From Flavobacteriales bacterium (GTDB lineage Bacteria; Bacteroidota; Bacteroidia; Flavobacteriales; UBA1820), in contig QALN01000007.1 in the NCBI GenBank assembly GCA_003150615.1, positions 29,844 through 93,843 of the forward strand: a stretch of DNA of 64,000 nt, written 5' to 3'. Of this stretch, positions 16,835-26,242 are shown one piece after another; the stretch's first letter is position 1; every line of letters begins with the position of its first letter. A program made the translations under genes and the position numbers. Under the pieces are notes generated by a model that saw nothing but the letters and a program-made list of their open reading frames with translations, did not search any database and was not told the origin of the DNA.

Positions 16835-16848
16835 TTTGTAATTACAAA
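16835..16848. promoter_or_regulatory. 14-bp perfect palindrome, possible operator
   Basis: TTTGTAATTACAAA is a perfect palindrome in the gap between the regulator terminator and the end of rsmE. No gene start is nearby, so a role is not obvious. Confidence 0.3.
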
Positions 16849-16939
16849 ACCGGCAGCCATAGACCGCCCGATGTTTATTTCTGTCAGCGAGGTCACAGAC
16901 CAATTTGATATTCAACACAAACCGATTGTTCCTGTTCAA

Positions 16940-16955
16940 CCGGGACCACCCGGCC
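16940..16955. repeat. GC-rich hairpin element (copy 1)
   Basis: CCGGGACCACCCGGCC, a CCGGG-ACCA-CCCGG stem-loop found again exactly at 54598-54613. Here it is enclosed by a further CCTGTTC/GAACAGG pairing. It lies 26-41 bases past the rsmE stop codon but lacks a trailing T run in that direction. Confidence 0.6.
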
Positions 16956-16980
16956 GCACGGAACAGGGAGAAAAAAAACA

Positions 16981-17691
16981 TCACATATTTACCGTACAAG
17001 CCATAGCCACTGCGAAAAGCGCGGCTGTCTCCGTCCGCAAACGGCTGGTCCCCAATGTCACGGGGACAAAACCGCAGTCCACCGCAGCACGTACTTCTTC
17101 CGGGGAAAAATCCCCTTCAGGGCCTATCAGTATGCACACATCATCGCCAGGACATAGCCCGTCCTTAAGCGAAAGGCGCCGGCCTTCAGGCATACAATGG
17201 GCAATGAATTTTTTACCGGCAGAAATACCTTTCAGAAAAGTTTTGAAACCTTCCGCCTCGTTAAGCACCGGAAAAGAATATTTCAACGATTGTTTGGCGG
17301 CCGACAATACGACCTTCGAGCCGCGGGCATGGTTGAACACACGGCGCTCGCTCCTGGCGCATATCAGAGGCGTTATCTCATCCACGCCTATCTCGGTAGC
17401 TTTTTCGAGGAACCACTCCATACGGTCGTTCACCTTTGTCGGAGCCACCGCCACATGTATCCTGTATCCACGCTTCTGGGTATCTTCCAGCGCATCTTCG
17501 ATCCTTACCGAACACCCCGAAGGCGAAGGGTCGCTCAACGTACCGCGCACCCCCAGGCCACGTCCGTTAGTCACGAACATTTCATCCCCGGCCTGCATAC
17601 GGAGCACTTTTACCGCATGATGGCTTTCTTCCCTGGACAATATGGCAAAAGCATCGCCTTCGTTCAAATCAGGAGCATAAAAAAGCTGCAT
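16981..17691 (-). CDS. rsmE: 16S rRNA (uracil1498-N3)-methyltransferase RsmE
   Basis: A 236-residue SPOUT-class enzyme that methylates N3 of U1498 in 16S rRNA using S-adenosylmethionine. An N-terminal PUA-like domain (HHAVKVLRMQAGD near residues 24-36) precedes the trefoil-knot domain. Knot signatures LIGPEGDFSPEEV (about 188-200) and LGTSRLRTETA (about 213-223) form the cofactor site. Length is typical. It lies directly downstream of tsaD, 25 bases away on the same strand, so the two RNA-modifying genes are likely co-transcribed. Confidence 0.95.
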   Translation of the reverse strand: MQLFYAPDLNEGDAFAILSREESHHAVKVLRMQAGDEMFVTNGRGLGVRGTLSDPSPSGCSVRIEDALEDTQKRGYRIHVAVAPTKVNDRMEWFLEKATEIGVDEITPLICARSERRVFNHARGSKVVLSAAKQSLKYSFPVLNEAEGFKTFLKGISAGKKFIAHCMPEGRRLSLKDGLCPGDDVCILIGPEGDFSPEEVRAAVDCGFVPVTLGTSRLRTETAALFAVAMACTVNM

Positions 17692-17715
17692 ATATCGATA
17701 CCGTTTTTTTTATTC

Positions 17716-18744
17716 TTAAAGCGAGTAACGTGCGGACGCCGCTGCCGATTCGTCCGTAAAATCACCTTTGAGGTATTTGAAATAACCAGTCACGGCTATC
17801 ATTGCCGCATTGTCGGTGGTAAATTTCAGTTGCGGCAGATGCAGACGGAGATCGTGTTTCGATGCAGCTTCCGCCAACGCTTCCCTGAGCCCGGAATTGG
17901 CAGAAACACCCCCGGCTATGGCCACTTCGCGGATGCCTGTCTGGCGCACTGCCTTGAGTAGTTTTTTGACAAGTATGTCTATTATCGTGTACTGCACGCT
18001 GGCGCATATATCGGGCAGGTTCTTTTCCGTAAAGTCCGCATTTTCCCGGCATTTTCTCTCCAAGAAATACATCACGCTGGTTTTAAGCCCCGAAAAACTG
18101 AAGTCCAGCCCCGGCACGTTAGGACGCGGGAACGAAAAAGCATCCGCACGCCCCTGCTTGGCCAGACGGTCTATGTGCGGACCTGCTGGATAAGGCAGCG
18201 ACATGACCTTGCCTATCTTGTCGAAAGCCTCGCCGGCTGCGTCGTCTATCGTTTCTCCCAGCACCTGCATGGAAAAATAATCGTCAACCCGGACTATCTG
18301 CGTATGCCCGCCGCTGACGGTAAGGCACAAAAAAGGGAACGATGGTACCGGCGCCCCGTCGCCCGAATCCACAAAATTGGCCAGTATATGCCCCTGCATG
18401 TGGTTTACTTCGATAAGCGGTACGCCCAGGGCCAGCGCCATACTCTTGGCAAAAGACGTACCCACCAAAAGCGAGCCCATAAGCCCCGGTCCGCGGGTAA
18501 AAGATATTGCGGTAATGTCTTCTTTGCGTATATTTGCCTGTACGATCGCAGCGTCCACCACCGGCACTATATTCTGCTGGTGGGCACGGGATGCCAGTTC
18601 CGGCACTACGCCGCCCCAGAGTTCATGCACCTTTTGCGAAGCTATCACGCTCGACAAAAGACGCGTACCACGGACGAGCGCCGCCGAGGTATCGTCGCAG
18701 GAGGATTCTATTCCGAGTATTACCGGGTCTTTCTGTATTGCCAT
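17716..18744 (-). CDS. tsaD: tRNA N6-adenosine threonylcarbamoyltransferase TsaD
   Basis: Catalytic subunit that transfers the threonylcarbamoyl group to A37 of ANN-decoding tRNAs, working with TsaB and TsaE in the cytoplasm. ASKHA-fold motifs include GIESSCDDTSAA near the N-terminus, the iron-binding pair His115 and His119 (VNHMQGHI), TVSGGHTQIV and GGVSANSGLR. At 342 residues it is of normal length. A -7 box TAATTTTG sits only 5 bases before the start codon, so the mRNA may be leaderless. Divergent from tamB across 33 bases, a pairing seen elsewhere in Bacteroidota. Confidence 0.96.
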   Translation of the reverse strand: MAIQKDPVILGIESSCDDTSAALVRGTRLLSSVIASQKVHELWGGVVPELASRAHQQNIVPVVDAAIVQANIRKEDITAISFTRGPGLMGSLLVGTSFAKSMALALGVPLIEVNHMQGHILANFVDSGDGAPVPSFPFLCLTVSGGHTQIVRVDDYFSMQVLGETIDDAAGEAFDKIGKVMSLPYPAGPHIDRLAKQGRADAFSFPRPNVPGLDFSFSGLKTSVMYFLERKCRENADFTEKNLPDICASVQYTIIDILVKKLLKAVRQTGIREVAIAGGVSANSGLREALAEAASKHDLRLHLPQLKFTTDNAAMIAVTGYFKYLKGDFTDESAAASARYSL

Positions 18745-18748
18745 AAGG

Positions 18749-18756
18749 CAAAATTA
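18749..18756 (-). promoter_or_regulatory. -7 promoter box at the tsaD start codon
   Basis: TAATTTTG on the minus strand, ending 5 bases before the tsaD ATG. Transcription would begin at or within a few bases of the start codon. Confidence 0.5.
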
Positions 18757-18777
18757 CGAATAATAAAGATACTTTAA

Positions 18778-21700
18778 ATGAAGAAAATCGTCCGCGCCAT
18801 AGTGGTTTTCCTGGTGAGCATGCTGCTTCTGTCGGGAATCGTGAGCGGACTTGCGCTCCTGCCCCCGGTGCAAAGCTATCTGGGGCGCAAAGTCGCAGCC
18901 ATAGTATCGGAAAACATCCCCCAAGACATATCCATCGACAGCATACGCATAACCCCGTCCGGTTCCGTTGACCTGACGGGCATAAAACTCGAAGACCACC
19001 ACCGCGACACCATGATATACATACCGCGCATATCGGCGCGGCTGAGCTTCTGGGGCCTTTTGAGCGGACAACTTCGCATATCGCGCGCCGAAATAAAGGA
19101 CCCGCTGGTGAACATCGTCAAATACAATGGCGAAGGACGCGACAACCTGTCGCTGTTCATCTCAAATTTTTCCCGCCGCAGGGACGACAAAGCCGGCAAA
19201 AAGGAACTACGCCTCTTCGCGTTGCAGACCGGACTGCACGGAGGAAAAGCCTCGTACCGTGACCTCAACAAACCGGACAGCTCGCTAAGATACTCCCTGG
19301 AACACATAAAAATAAAAGCGTCACGCATATCGGTAGTCAAAAACGACATACACTTCGATATAGATTCCCTGGCGATGGATTCGTCGCTGGGTACGGACAT
19401 AAAAAACATATCGGGTTTGTTCCGTTTTTGCCCTAAAGGCATCATAGCCGACCGTATAAACATAACCACCGGGCGTTCGCGTCTGGAGTTCAGTGCGGCG
19501 GCATATTTCAGGGACACCACCGACAGCACTCTTACTCTTGCCGAAAAGCTGAAAGCTTCGGAAATGAGCCTTTCGGTGGAACCCTCGCTGGTAAACCCCG
19601 AAGATGCGGCATTCATTTATCCCAAAGCCGCGGGCCTGCCCCCCGTAAACCTCTCGGCACGTATGAGCGCGGCCGAAGGAACTCTCGACATAACGGGATT
19701 CAAAGTGCGTTGCGAAGGCGTGTTTTCCGCAGATGCGGCAGGACGCATTTCATCGCCCTCAGGCTCGAAAAACCTCAAGGACGCCCAAGGCAAATTAATA
19801 CTTAAAAACATCCGCGCCGTACCGGAAAAACTGATACGCTATGCCGCCCATGCCGGAATAAAAACAAACGGAAATACCATACGACGTATGGAAAAAGCCG
19901 CCACGGTGACCGGTAGCGGACTGGTAACACTGGAAAAAGGCAACATCTTCTCCATAGCCTCGCTCAGAAGCGACGACGGACAGATATTCGTAAACGCCAC
20001 TGCCGACGACATCTTCAGCCGGCGTGAAATATCCTATAAAGCGAAGATAAGCCTGGTCGGCGTCAACCTAGGCCTTCTGACCGGCTCGAAGGACCTGGGC
20101 CGAGTCACTTTATTTTCCTCCATATCCGGAGATGGTCTCTCGCCTAAAACCGCACGCGCCCATTTAAACACCTCGGCACACCTTTTCGAATTCAAAGGCT
20201 ATCCGTACACCGATATAAACATAACATCGGCGTTATCCGGCGGCAAACTGGAATCCGAAATCTCGGTATCGGACCCTAACCTCGAAGCCAAAATAAACGC
20301 TTCGCTGGCCCATACCGACACAAAAGCCTATCACGCCACGCTCGACATGTACCTCGACAAAAGCAACCTCCACGCACTGGGATTGGTACGCGATTCGGTG
20401 GTAAACCTGCGCGGAACGATACAGGCAGACCTGACAGGCACCGGCATAAACGACGCTGAAGGCACGCTCAGCTTTACGGAGATGAGCTACAATTATTACT
20501 TCATAAACAGGATACTGATCGAGTCCGAAAAGATAGACAGTACCCGCCGACGCCTTTCCATAGAATCCGACGAATTGTTCAACGGCTACATAGAAGGGAA
20601 CTACCTGCTCTCTGAAGTCCCCGCTACGATACTCAACGGCATAATGGGCGGCTTCAAAACATACGAAAAGAAAAAAACAACGCCCGGACAACAGTACGTT
20701 TTCGAGTTGGATCTGTCGGCCCCCGACGTGAGGATAATCAACACACCTCTGGTATTCTACGGCATCGCCCATATGGACGGGCGCGTGGACAGCTCCAAAG
20801 AGGGAATGGTATTCAATCTGCTGGCCCAGAGGATAAACTATTCCAACATACTGGTGGACACGCTCACCCTGCGCTTGGATTCATACGACAGGGACATGCT
20901 CAGCATAAAAGCCGAGAAATTCATCAACCCCGTTTACAGCATAGAAAAACTGGACCTTTCGGCCGGCCGTACAGACGACAGCCTGGCCATAAGGAGCGAT
21001 TTCTACAAATGGAACAGTGCAGACAGCATAGCTTTCCATATAAACGCATATCAAAAGGACACCCCCGACGGCAACGTTACGATAGGTTTTCTTCCCTCTA
21101 CTATAAACCTCGAAAACATAAGCTGGAAACTGGGCGGACAATCACCGGATAAAAACCGAATCTTGTGGGATGTGGACAACGGACGGTTGCGCATAGACTC
21201 CCTTTCGCTCACCTCCGGCAATGCATCGATAACCGCAGCCGGATATTATTCAAGTCCCGAAGTAATGGACATGAGGCTGACAGCAAAATCCATAGATCTG
21301 TCCCGCTCAGTATTGATAAGGGGCAAACACCCTTTACAAGGCATACTCAACGGTTATTTCCGGCTGTATAAAAAAGCCGATGACAAAACCGTTGTCCCCG
21401 GAGTAACGCTTACAATAAACGGGCTGGCCATAGACAAAGACAAAATAGGCGATGTCATAGTGGCGGTCAATGCCGACCTTGCCAACCGTTATGTGAAAAC
21501 ATTCGCATCGCTAAAGCGCAACGGACGCACTTCGCTTTTCCTTTCCGGGGGACTTAACATCGTGGGACGCCAACTCGAACCCGACATGACGCTCAAACTG
21601 GACAGCCTGGATCTGTCTCCCGTACATTACCTGCTTCCGTCCGTATTCAACATTTCGTCAGGATATGCCTCGTCGGACATACACGTGGGCGGGCTTATCA

Positions 21701-23367
21701 GCAAACCGGATATCAACGGCTACATCCGTCTTGACGACACGCACCTTGGCATAAACTTCACGAATGTCGAATACGAAATACCGGATTCCACCATCGTGCC
21801 CATACGCAACAGTTTCTTCCATTTCGACAAAATAAGGATAAAAGACGTGCTGTACTCTACATACGGCACACTGGACGGACGGATATACCACGACAATTTC
21901 AAACCCTGGTTTCTCGATCTGGACGTCGGCACGGACAACACACTGGTACTTAACACCACTGCCGACAACAACGAAAAATTTTACGGTCGCGTATTCGCTA
22001 CCGGTTCGCTGGATCTATACGGCCCCACATATTCGCTCAAATACGACATTAAGGCGCGTACGGAACGCAACACCCTGTTCGCCATAGACGTGGGCAGCAC
22101 ATCGGACTTCAAGGCTTCGGACCAGATAATATTCGTACCGCCAAAGACCTCGCACACGGATTCGCTGCTTCTTAACCTGAAAAAGATAGCGGCAAAAAAA
22201 GAATCCACATCGGAAATGGACATCGCCATAGAAGCCACCCCCGATGCTCAGCTGGATATATATCTGGACAAAGCCTCCGGACATATGGTGCAGGGGCGCG
22301 GCTCCGGAAAGATGCTCATGCACCTGACGCCCCGCGGCACGTTCACACTGGACGGAAGTTACGAACTATCGAGCGGAAACTACATGTTCGTTTACCGCGA
22401 ACTGATAAAACGCACGTTCACACTGGTTCCAGGAGGGAAAATAACCTTCGACGGAGATCCGGCAAACCCCATGATAGATTTTTCGGCCGTTTACAAAACC
22501 ACCACCAAACCGTCCTCGTACCTTTCTACGGTAAACGAAAATGCGCGCGAGGAGGTCGAAATGACCATAACGTTGACCAACAACCTGTCCAACCCTGTGT
22601 ACAATTTCGACATCACGATGCCCAAAGCCCCTGAAAACGTGCGCGAGGAACTTGCATACCGTCTTTCGGACCAGGAGCAACTGAACCAGCAGTTCATATC
22701 GCTTATGGCCTTCAATGCGTTCACGAACACGGGCGGGGAAGGCGAAAACCAGAACGCAGTGGCCACAGGCGTAGCCGGACTTACCGCAGGTATGCTCTCA
22801 TCGCAGTTCTCCAACATCATACAGCGTTTTGTCAGCGGCGTGGACATAAACGTCAATCTGAACACCTCGACCAACAAAGCCCTCGGAACTACCGAGAGCA
22901 CCGACCTGGAAGTTGGCATATCTACAAAACTGTTCAACGACCGCGTGACTGTCAACGGCGTGGTGGGAGTACCGACAGGGACCACACAGTCCAACCTTGT
23001 GGGCGACGTGGAAATAGAATACAGCATAAGCCGTGACGGGCGCTTCCGCGGCGTATTCGTAAACCGCCGCCAGGAAGACTACATGAACAACCAACAGGGA
23101 TACATACAGAGTCTTGGCGTATCGTACAGGCAGGAATTCAACAACTTCCGGGAACTGGGCCGCCTGATAGCCCAGACTTTCCGCCGTAAGACAAAAGAAA
23201 ACGGAAAAGAAAGCGGCAACCCCGGCAAGAACAAGGACAAAAACAAAGATAAAAACACAAAAAACGGCAGCGACGCAAAAAACATACCCGAAACAAAAAC
23301 CGTACCGCCTGCACAAAAAGACACTGTAACGCGCGACTCTTCCCGTGCCCGCATAACTTTCAAATAA
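18778..23367 (+). CDS. tamB: TamB-like translocation/assembly module protein (DUF490)
   Basis: A 1529-residue inner-membrane-anchored bridge protein. Residues about 5-30 form a single transmembrane anchor (VVFLVSMLLLSGIVSGLALL). The long middle is repetitive beta structure of the AsmA/TamB groove type, thought to move lipids or help insert proteins between inner and outer membranes. The C-terminal DUF490 domain covers about 1050-1470 and includes GRGSGKMLMHLTPRGTFTLDG and MTITLTNNLSNPVYNFDI. A Lys/Asn-rich low-complexity tail (about 1475-1515) follows. No TamA gene is adjacent. The first residues lie 33 bases from tsaD. Lipid transport is inferred from the family, not visible in sequence. Confidence 0.92.
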   Translation: MKKIVRAIVVFLVSMLLLSGIVSGLALLPPVQSYLGRKVAAIVSENIPQDISIDSIRITPSGSVDLTGIKLEDHHRDTMIYIPRISARLSFWGLLSGQLRISRAEIKDPLVNIVKYNGEGRDNLSLFISNFSRRRDDKAGKKELRLFALQTGLHGGKASYRDLNKPDSSLRYSLEHIKIKASRISVVKNDIHFDIDSLAMDSSLGTDIKNISGLFRFCPKGIIADRINITTGRSRLEFSAAAYFRDTTDSTLTLAEKLKASEMSLSVEPSLVNPEDAAFIYPKAAGLPPVNLSARMSAAEGTLDITGFKVRCEGVFSADAAGRISSPSGSKNLKDAQGKLILKNIRAVPEKLIRYAAHAGIKTNGNTIRRMEKAATVTGSGLVTLEKGNIFSIASLRSDDGQIFVNATADDIFSRREISYKAKISLVGVNLGLLTGSKDLGRVTLFSSISGDGLSPKTARAHLNTSAHLFEFKGYPYTDINITSALSGGKLESEISVSDPNLEAKINASLAHTDTKAYHATLDMYLDKSNLHALGLVRDSVVNLRGTIQADLTGTGINDAEGTLSFTEMSYNYYFINRILIESEKIDSTRRRLSIESDELFNGYIEGNYLLSEVPATILNGIMGGFKTYEKKKTTPGQQYVFELDLSAPDVRIINTPLVFYGIAHMDGRVDSSKEGMVFNLLAQRINYSNILVDTLTLRLDSYDRDMLSIKAEKFINPVYSIEKLDLSAGRTDDSLAIRSDFYKWNSADSIAFHINAYQKDTPDGNVTIGFLPSTINLENISWKLGGQSPDKNRILWDVDNGRLRIDSLSLTSGNASITAAGYYSSPEVMDMRLTAKSIDLSRSVLIRGKHPLQGILNGYFRLYKKADDKTVVPGVTLTINGLAIDKDKIGDVIVAVNADLANRYVKTFASLKRNGRTSLFLSGGLNIVGRQLEPDMTLKLDSLDLSPVHYLLPSVFNISSGYASSDIHVGGLISKPDINGYIRLDDTHLGINFTNVEYEIPDSTIVPIRNSFFHFDKIRIKDVLYSTYGTLDGRIYHDNFKPWFLDLDVGTDNTLVLNTTADNNEKFYGRVFATGSLDLYGPTYSLKYDIKARTERNTLFAIDVGSTSDFKASDQIIFVPPKTSHTDSLLLNLKKIAAKKESTSEMDIAIEATPDAQLDIYLDKASGHMVQGRGSGKMLMHLTPRGTFTLDGSYELSSGNYMFVYRELIKRTFTLVPGGKITFDGDPANPMIDFSAVYKTTTKPSSYLSTVNENAREEVEMTITLTNNLSNPVYNFDITMPKAPENVREELAYRLSDQEQLNQQFISLMAFNAFTNTGGEGENQNAVATGVAGLTAGMLSSQFSNIIQRFVSGVDINVNLNTSTNKALGTTESTDLEVGISTKLFNDRVTVNGVVGVPTGTTQSNLVGDVEIEYSISRDGRFRGVFVNRRQEDYMNNQQGYIQSLGVSYRQEFNNFRELGRLIAQTFRRKTKENGKESGNPGKNKDKNKDKNTKNGSDAKNIPETKTVPPAQKDTVTRDSSRARITFK

Positions 23368-23403
23368 AAACGAAGTAAGCCCGGAGGCAACAAGCATACA
23401 CAC

Positions 23404-23682
23404 ATGTTTACCGTAATAACCATAATGATTGCCGGGATACTGGCCGGACTGGCGCTCAAACGCCACCCTGTCTCCGGATTTATCCAAAATCTCGTATCCC
23501 CGGCCATATGGCTGCTTCTTTTCCTTCTGGGCCTATCGGTAGGCTCCGACCCTTCGATAATGGACAATCTGCTCCCGCTAGGACGATATTCGCTGTTTTT
23601 GGCAACGGCAGGCGTTATCGGCAGCGCACTTGCAGCACTGGCCATATGGAGGTTGTTCTTCAAAAAAGTCCCCAGAAAATAA
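23404..23682 (+). CDS. LysO/DUF340-family N-terminal half (orphan)
   Basis: A 92-residue membrane protein with three hydrophobic segments (about 3-18, 27-46, 60-82). It corresponds to the N-terminal DUF340 part of the lysine exporter LysO, including the WLLLFLLGLSVGSDP turn. In Bacteroidota LysO is often encoded as two neighbouring genes, a short DUF340 piece and a roughly 200-residue piece. The second piece is not found here: the next 215 bases have no open frame and the next gene is an unrelated YeiH transporter. It starts 36 bases after tamB and may be read with it. Confidence 0.75.
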   Translation: MFTVITIMIAGILAGLALKRHPVSGFIQNLVSPAIWLLLFLLGLSVGSDPSIMDNLLPLGRYSLFLATAGVIGSALAALAIWRLFFKKVPRK

Positions 23683-23897
23683 TTTACCCGTTTACCATAC
23701 GCTACGCCGCATATTCCACACGGAACACAGACGCTTTAAACACGTATTTTCCGCACACAATTTCAATTTTCACACACCTTTCCGGAGAAAACAGGCTGTT
23801 AAAAATTTTACCGGTTTCCCGAAAGGGCTTACATTTGCCCGTACTTTTACGATAATTAAAAATTATACACCATAACTTTTAATAATATAACACCCCA

Positions 23898-25163
23898 ATG
23901 GAAACCATAAAAAAAGCCAAACGCACATACGCAAACGAAGACTGGACTACGGTAATACTAGGGGGCGTCATCATGTTGTTCGTAACCGCCGCCTCACTCG
24001 CCGGACACACGTACCTCATACCAAAATTCCCTTCTGAATTATCATCCCTGCCCGACGCTGCAAACCTGGCGTACATGTTCGCGTTCCTGTGCGCACTTAC
24101 CATTGCCGGTTTTGCCATAATGGGAAAAAGCGTAAAAAACGTAATACCCTCGTTCGCCGTAATATTCGCTCTGGCCGCCGCTGCGGTATACATAACCAGG
24201 ATACCGGCGGTAAAATCGACCGGCATCGAATCGGTCCTTTTTTCCGTAGCCATAGGCCTTGCGATAAGCAACCTGACAAGCGTACCATCATGGCTGCGCC
24301 CCGCCATGCAAAGCGAATTTTTCATCAAGACCGGGCTTGTCGTACTCGGCTCGTCGGTGATATTTTCCGAAATACTCAAGGCCGGATTCTTCGGCATACT
24401 GCAATCCCTTGTGGTCGTATTCGGGGTATGGTATTTCGCATTCTGGGTAGCGCGGAAAATGAAAGTGGACGACGAAATGTCCACCATGCTCGCCAGCGCC
24501 GTATCAATCTGCGGCGTATCGGCTGCGATAGCCACATGCGGAGCCATAAAAGGCGACAATAAAAAGCTGTCTTACGTAATATCGCTCGTTCTGGTGATAG
24601 CCATCCCGATGATGTACGTCATGCCTTGGCTGGCAGTGAAAATGGGGCTGTCACAGGAAGTGGCCGGAGCATGGCTCGGCGGCACGATAGACACTACGGG
24701 AGCCGTTGTCGCCTCCGGTAAATTCATAGGCGAGACGGCGGAAAAATACAGCGTGATAATAAAATCGTCGCAAAACGTATTGTTGGGCCTGGCAGCTTTC
24801 CTGATATCCATATACTGGTCGTATAAAGGAACACAACGTGAAGAAAAACCTACAGCATCGCTTCTGTGGCGCCGTTTTCCGAAGTTCGTACTCGGTTTTG
24901 TAGCCGTTTCGGTCATATTCAGCACATGTTTCGACGCAGGCACGGCAAAGGAAATAGGCTCGGCGGCAAATAAAAATTTCCGGGAGGCGCTGTTCGCCAT
25001 CGCTTTCGTGAGCATCGGACTGGAAACCAATTTCCGCCAGCTATTCTCGCAGGAGAACAAACGTCCGCTGGCCGCATTCGTCACGGCTCAGGCGTTCAAT
25101 ATCGTCCTGACACTCGCCGTAGCCTACATCCTGTTCGGACTCATAGCGCCGCTTTTCATCTGA
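23898..25163 (+). CDS. YeiH-family (UPF0324) putative transporter
   Basis: A 421-residue polytopic membrane protein of the conserved family Cons_hypoth698, often annotated as a putative sulfate exporter. About ten or more hydrophobic segments are seen, with the family-typical SVSICGVSAAIATCGAIKGD (split across residues about 194-215) and GAWLGGTIDTTGAVVASGKFIGE (about 257-279). Near the C-terminus is FVSIGLETNFRQLF. The family role is not proven and the substrate is unknown. About 215 bases of AT-rich sequence separate it from the previous gene, so it probably has its own promoter. Confidence 0.85.
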   Translation: METIKKAKRTYANEDWTTVILGGVIMLFVTAASLAGHTYLIPKFPSELSSLPDAANLAYMFAFLCALTIAGFAIMGKSVKNVIPSFAVIFALAAAAVYITRIPAVKSTGIESVLFSVAIGLAISNLTSVPSWLRPAMQSEFFIKTGLVVLGSSVIFSEILKAGFFGILQSLVVVFGVWYFAFWVARKMKVDDEMSTMLASAVSICGVSAAIATCGAIKGDNKKLSYVISLVLVIAIPMMYVMPWLAVKMGLSQEVAGAWLGGTIDTTGAVVASGKFIGETAEKYSVIIKSSQNVLLGLAAFLISIYWSYKGTQREEKPTASLLWRRFPKFVLGFVAVSVIFSTCFDAGTAKEIGSAANKNFREALFAIAFVSIGLETNFRQLFSQENKRPLAAFVTAQAFNIVLTLAVAYILFGLIAPLFI

Positions 25164-25352
25164 TGTGCGGCAGGTGGTAAAATCCCTCCGTACCGGCTGA
25201 AAACCCATCCGCGCCGGCATATGGTTCAAAGCATATCGCACAAGCTACATTTTCAACTGCAAATACGCCCGACGGGAGCATCGGTAGAAACATTTAAGAA
25301 AAACATTGCGCACGGAAAAAAAAGCTCGCAGACCAATGCGGCCGATAAAATA

Positions 25353-25384
25353 TTTCCGGTTTTCATTTTATGTCGCTAATTTTG
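25353..25384 (+). promoter_or_regulatory. Promoter upstream of trmN6
   Basis: TTTC (25353-25356), a 20-base spacer, then TAATTTTG (25377-25384). The predicted start of transcription near 25391 favours the ATG at 25445 over the upstream in-frame ATG at 25370. Confidence 0.65.
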
Positions 25385-25444
25385 GCGCATCCGAAGCGCA
25401 CCCGCCTGCCTCAAGTTACAAATCAGGCGGAAGCTGTCAAAACT

Positions 25445-26161
25445 ATGGCTGAAAAACACGACAAACCTTTTCTGTTCCGCAGGTTTTCGCTCGTACACTC
25501 CCGTAGCGCCATGAAAATAGGCACTGACGGTGTTCTTGTCGGGGCGTGGGCCGATGCCGGCAATGCCAACGCAATACTGGACGTAGGTACCGGATGCGGA
25601 ATAATAGCCCTTATGATGGCTCAAAGGTTCCCACAGGCGCAAATAGACGCCATAGAACCCGACAACGGTTCGCTGGAAGATGCGGCAGACAATTTCGCTG
25701 CTAGTCCATGGGCCGACAGGCTTACACTTGCCGGAGGTGATTTCACCTCATACGGTTTCGGAAAAAAATACGATTTCATAGTATCCAACCCTCCGTTTTA
25801 CTCCGAAGACACGGAAAGTCCCGATGCTTCCCGTGCCTCAGCGCGAAATACGAAAGCTTTACCACCGCAGGCAATAGCAGCGCGTTGCGCCGGACTTCTG
25901 TCTGCGGAAGGCCGTATAGCGGTGATATACCCTTATAGTTCCAAAACCGGCATAACCGGTATTTTCGCGCAGCATGGTTTTCTTCCGTGTGCAGTGACCG
26001 ATGTGAGGGATTCCCCTTCCGCCCCGCTGAAACGCTCGCTTATGTGTTTTTCACGAAATACGATCGAACCATGCGTTACGGACGAACTGTGTATCCGGGG
26101 CGAAGACGGAACGTGGAGCGACGCCTATCGCGCTTTGACCGGTGATTTTCATACAGTATAG
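25445..26161 (+). CDS. trmN6: tRNA1(Val) (adenine37-N6)-methyltransferase TrmN6
   Basis: A 238-residue class I SAM-dependent methyltransferase that modifies A37 of tRNA-Val in characterised members. Motif I is AILDVGTGCGIIALMMAQR (about 43-61), the acidic residue of motif II is in DAIEPD, and the catalytic N-P-P-F tetrad is in FIVSNPPFYSED. The phrase RFSLVHSRSAMKIGTDGVLVGAW near the start is typical of YfiC/TrmN6. The start at MAEKHDKPFLFRRF was chosen because the extra 25 upstream residues overlap the promoter. It stands alone, ending at a strong terminator. Confidence 0.9.
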   Translation: MAEKHDKPFLFRRFSLVHSRSAMKIGTDGVLVGAWADAGNANAILDVGTGCGIIALMMAQRFPQAQIDAIEPDNGSLEDAADNFAASPWADRLTLAGGDFTSYGFGKKYDFIVSNPPFYSEDTESPDASRASARNTKALPPQAIAARCAGLLSAEGRIAVIYPYSSKTGITGIFAQHGFLPCAVTDVRDSPSAPLKRSLMCFSRNTIEPCVTDELCIRGEDGTWSDAYRALTGDFHTV

Positions 26162-26174
26162 ACCGGGCAATACG

Positions 26175-26227
26175 CTGCGAACGCAAAAAGGCAGGCCCTT
26201 AAAGGGCCTGCCTTTTTGCGTTCGCAG
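26175..26227. terminator. Long bidirectional terminator
   Basis: A near-perfect stem of about 25 bp with a tiny TAA-centred loop and A5/T5 runs inside the arms. It lies between trmN6 (plus) and the sugar transporter gene (minus). Confidence 0.9.
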
Positions 26228-26242
26228 TATTTACAGATACGG

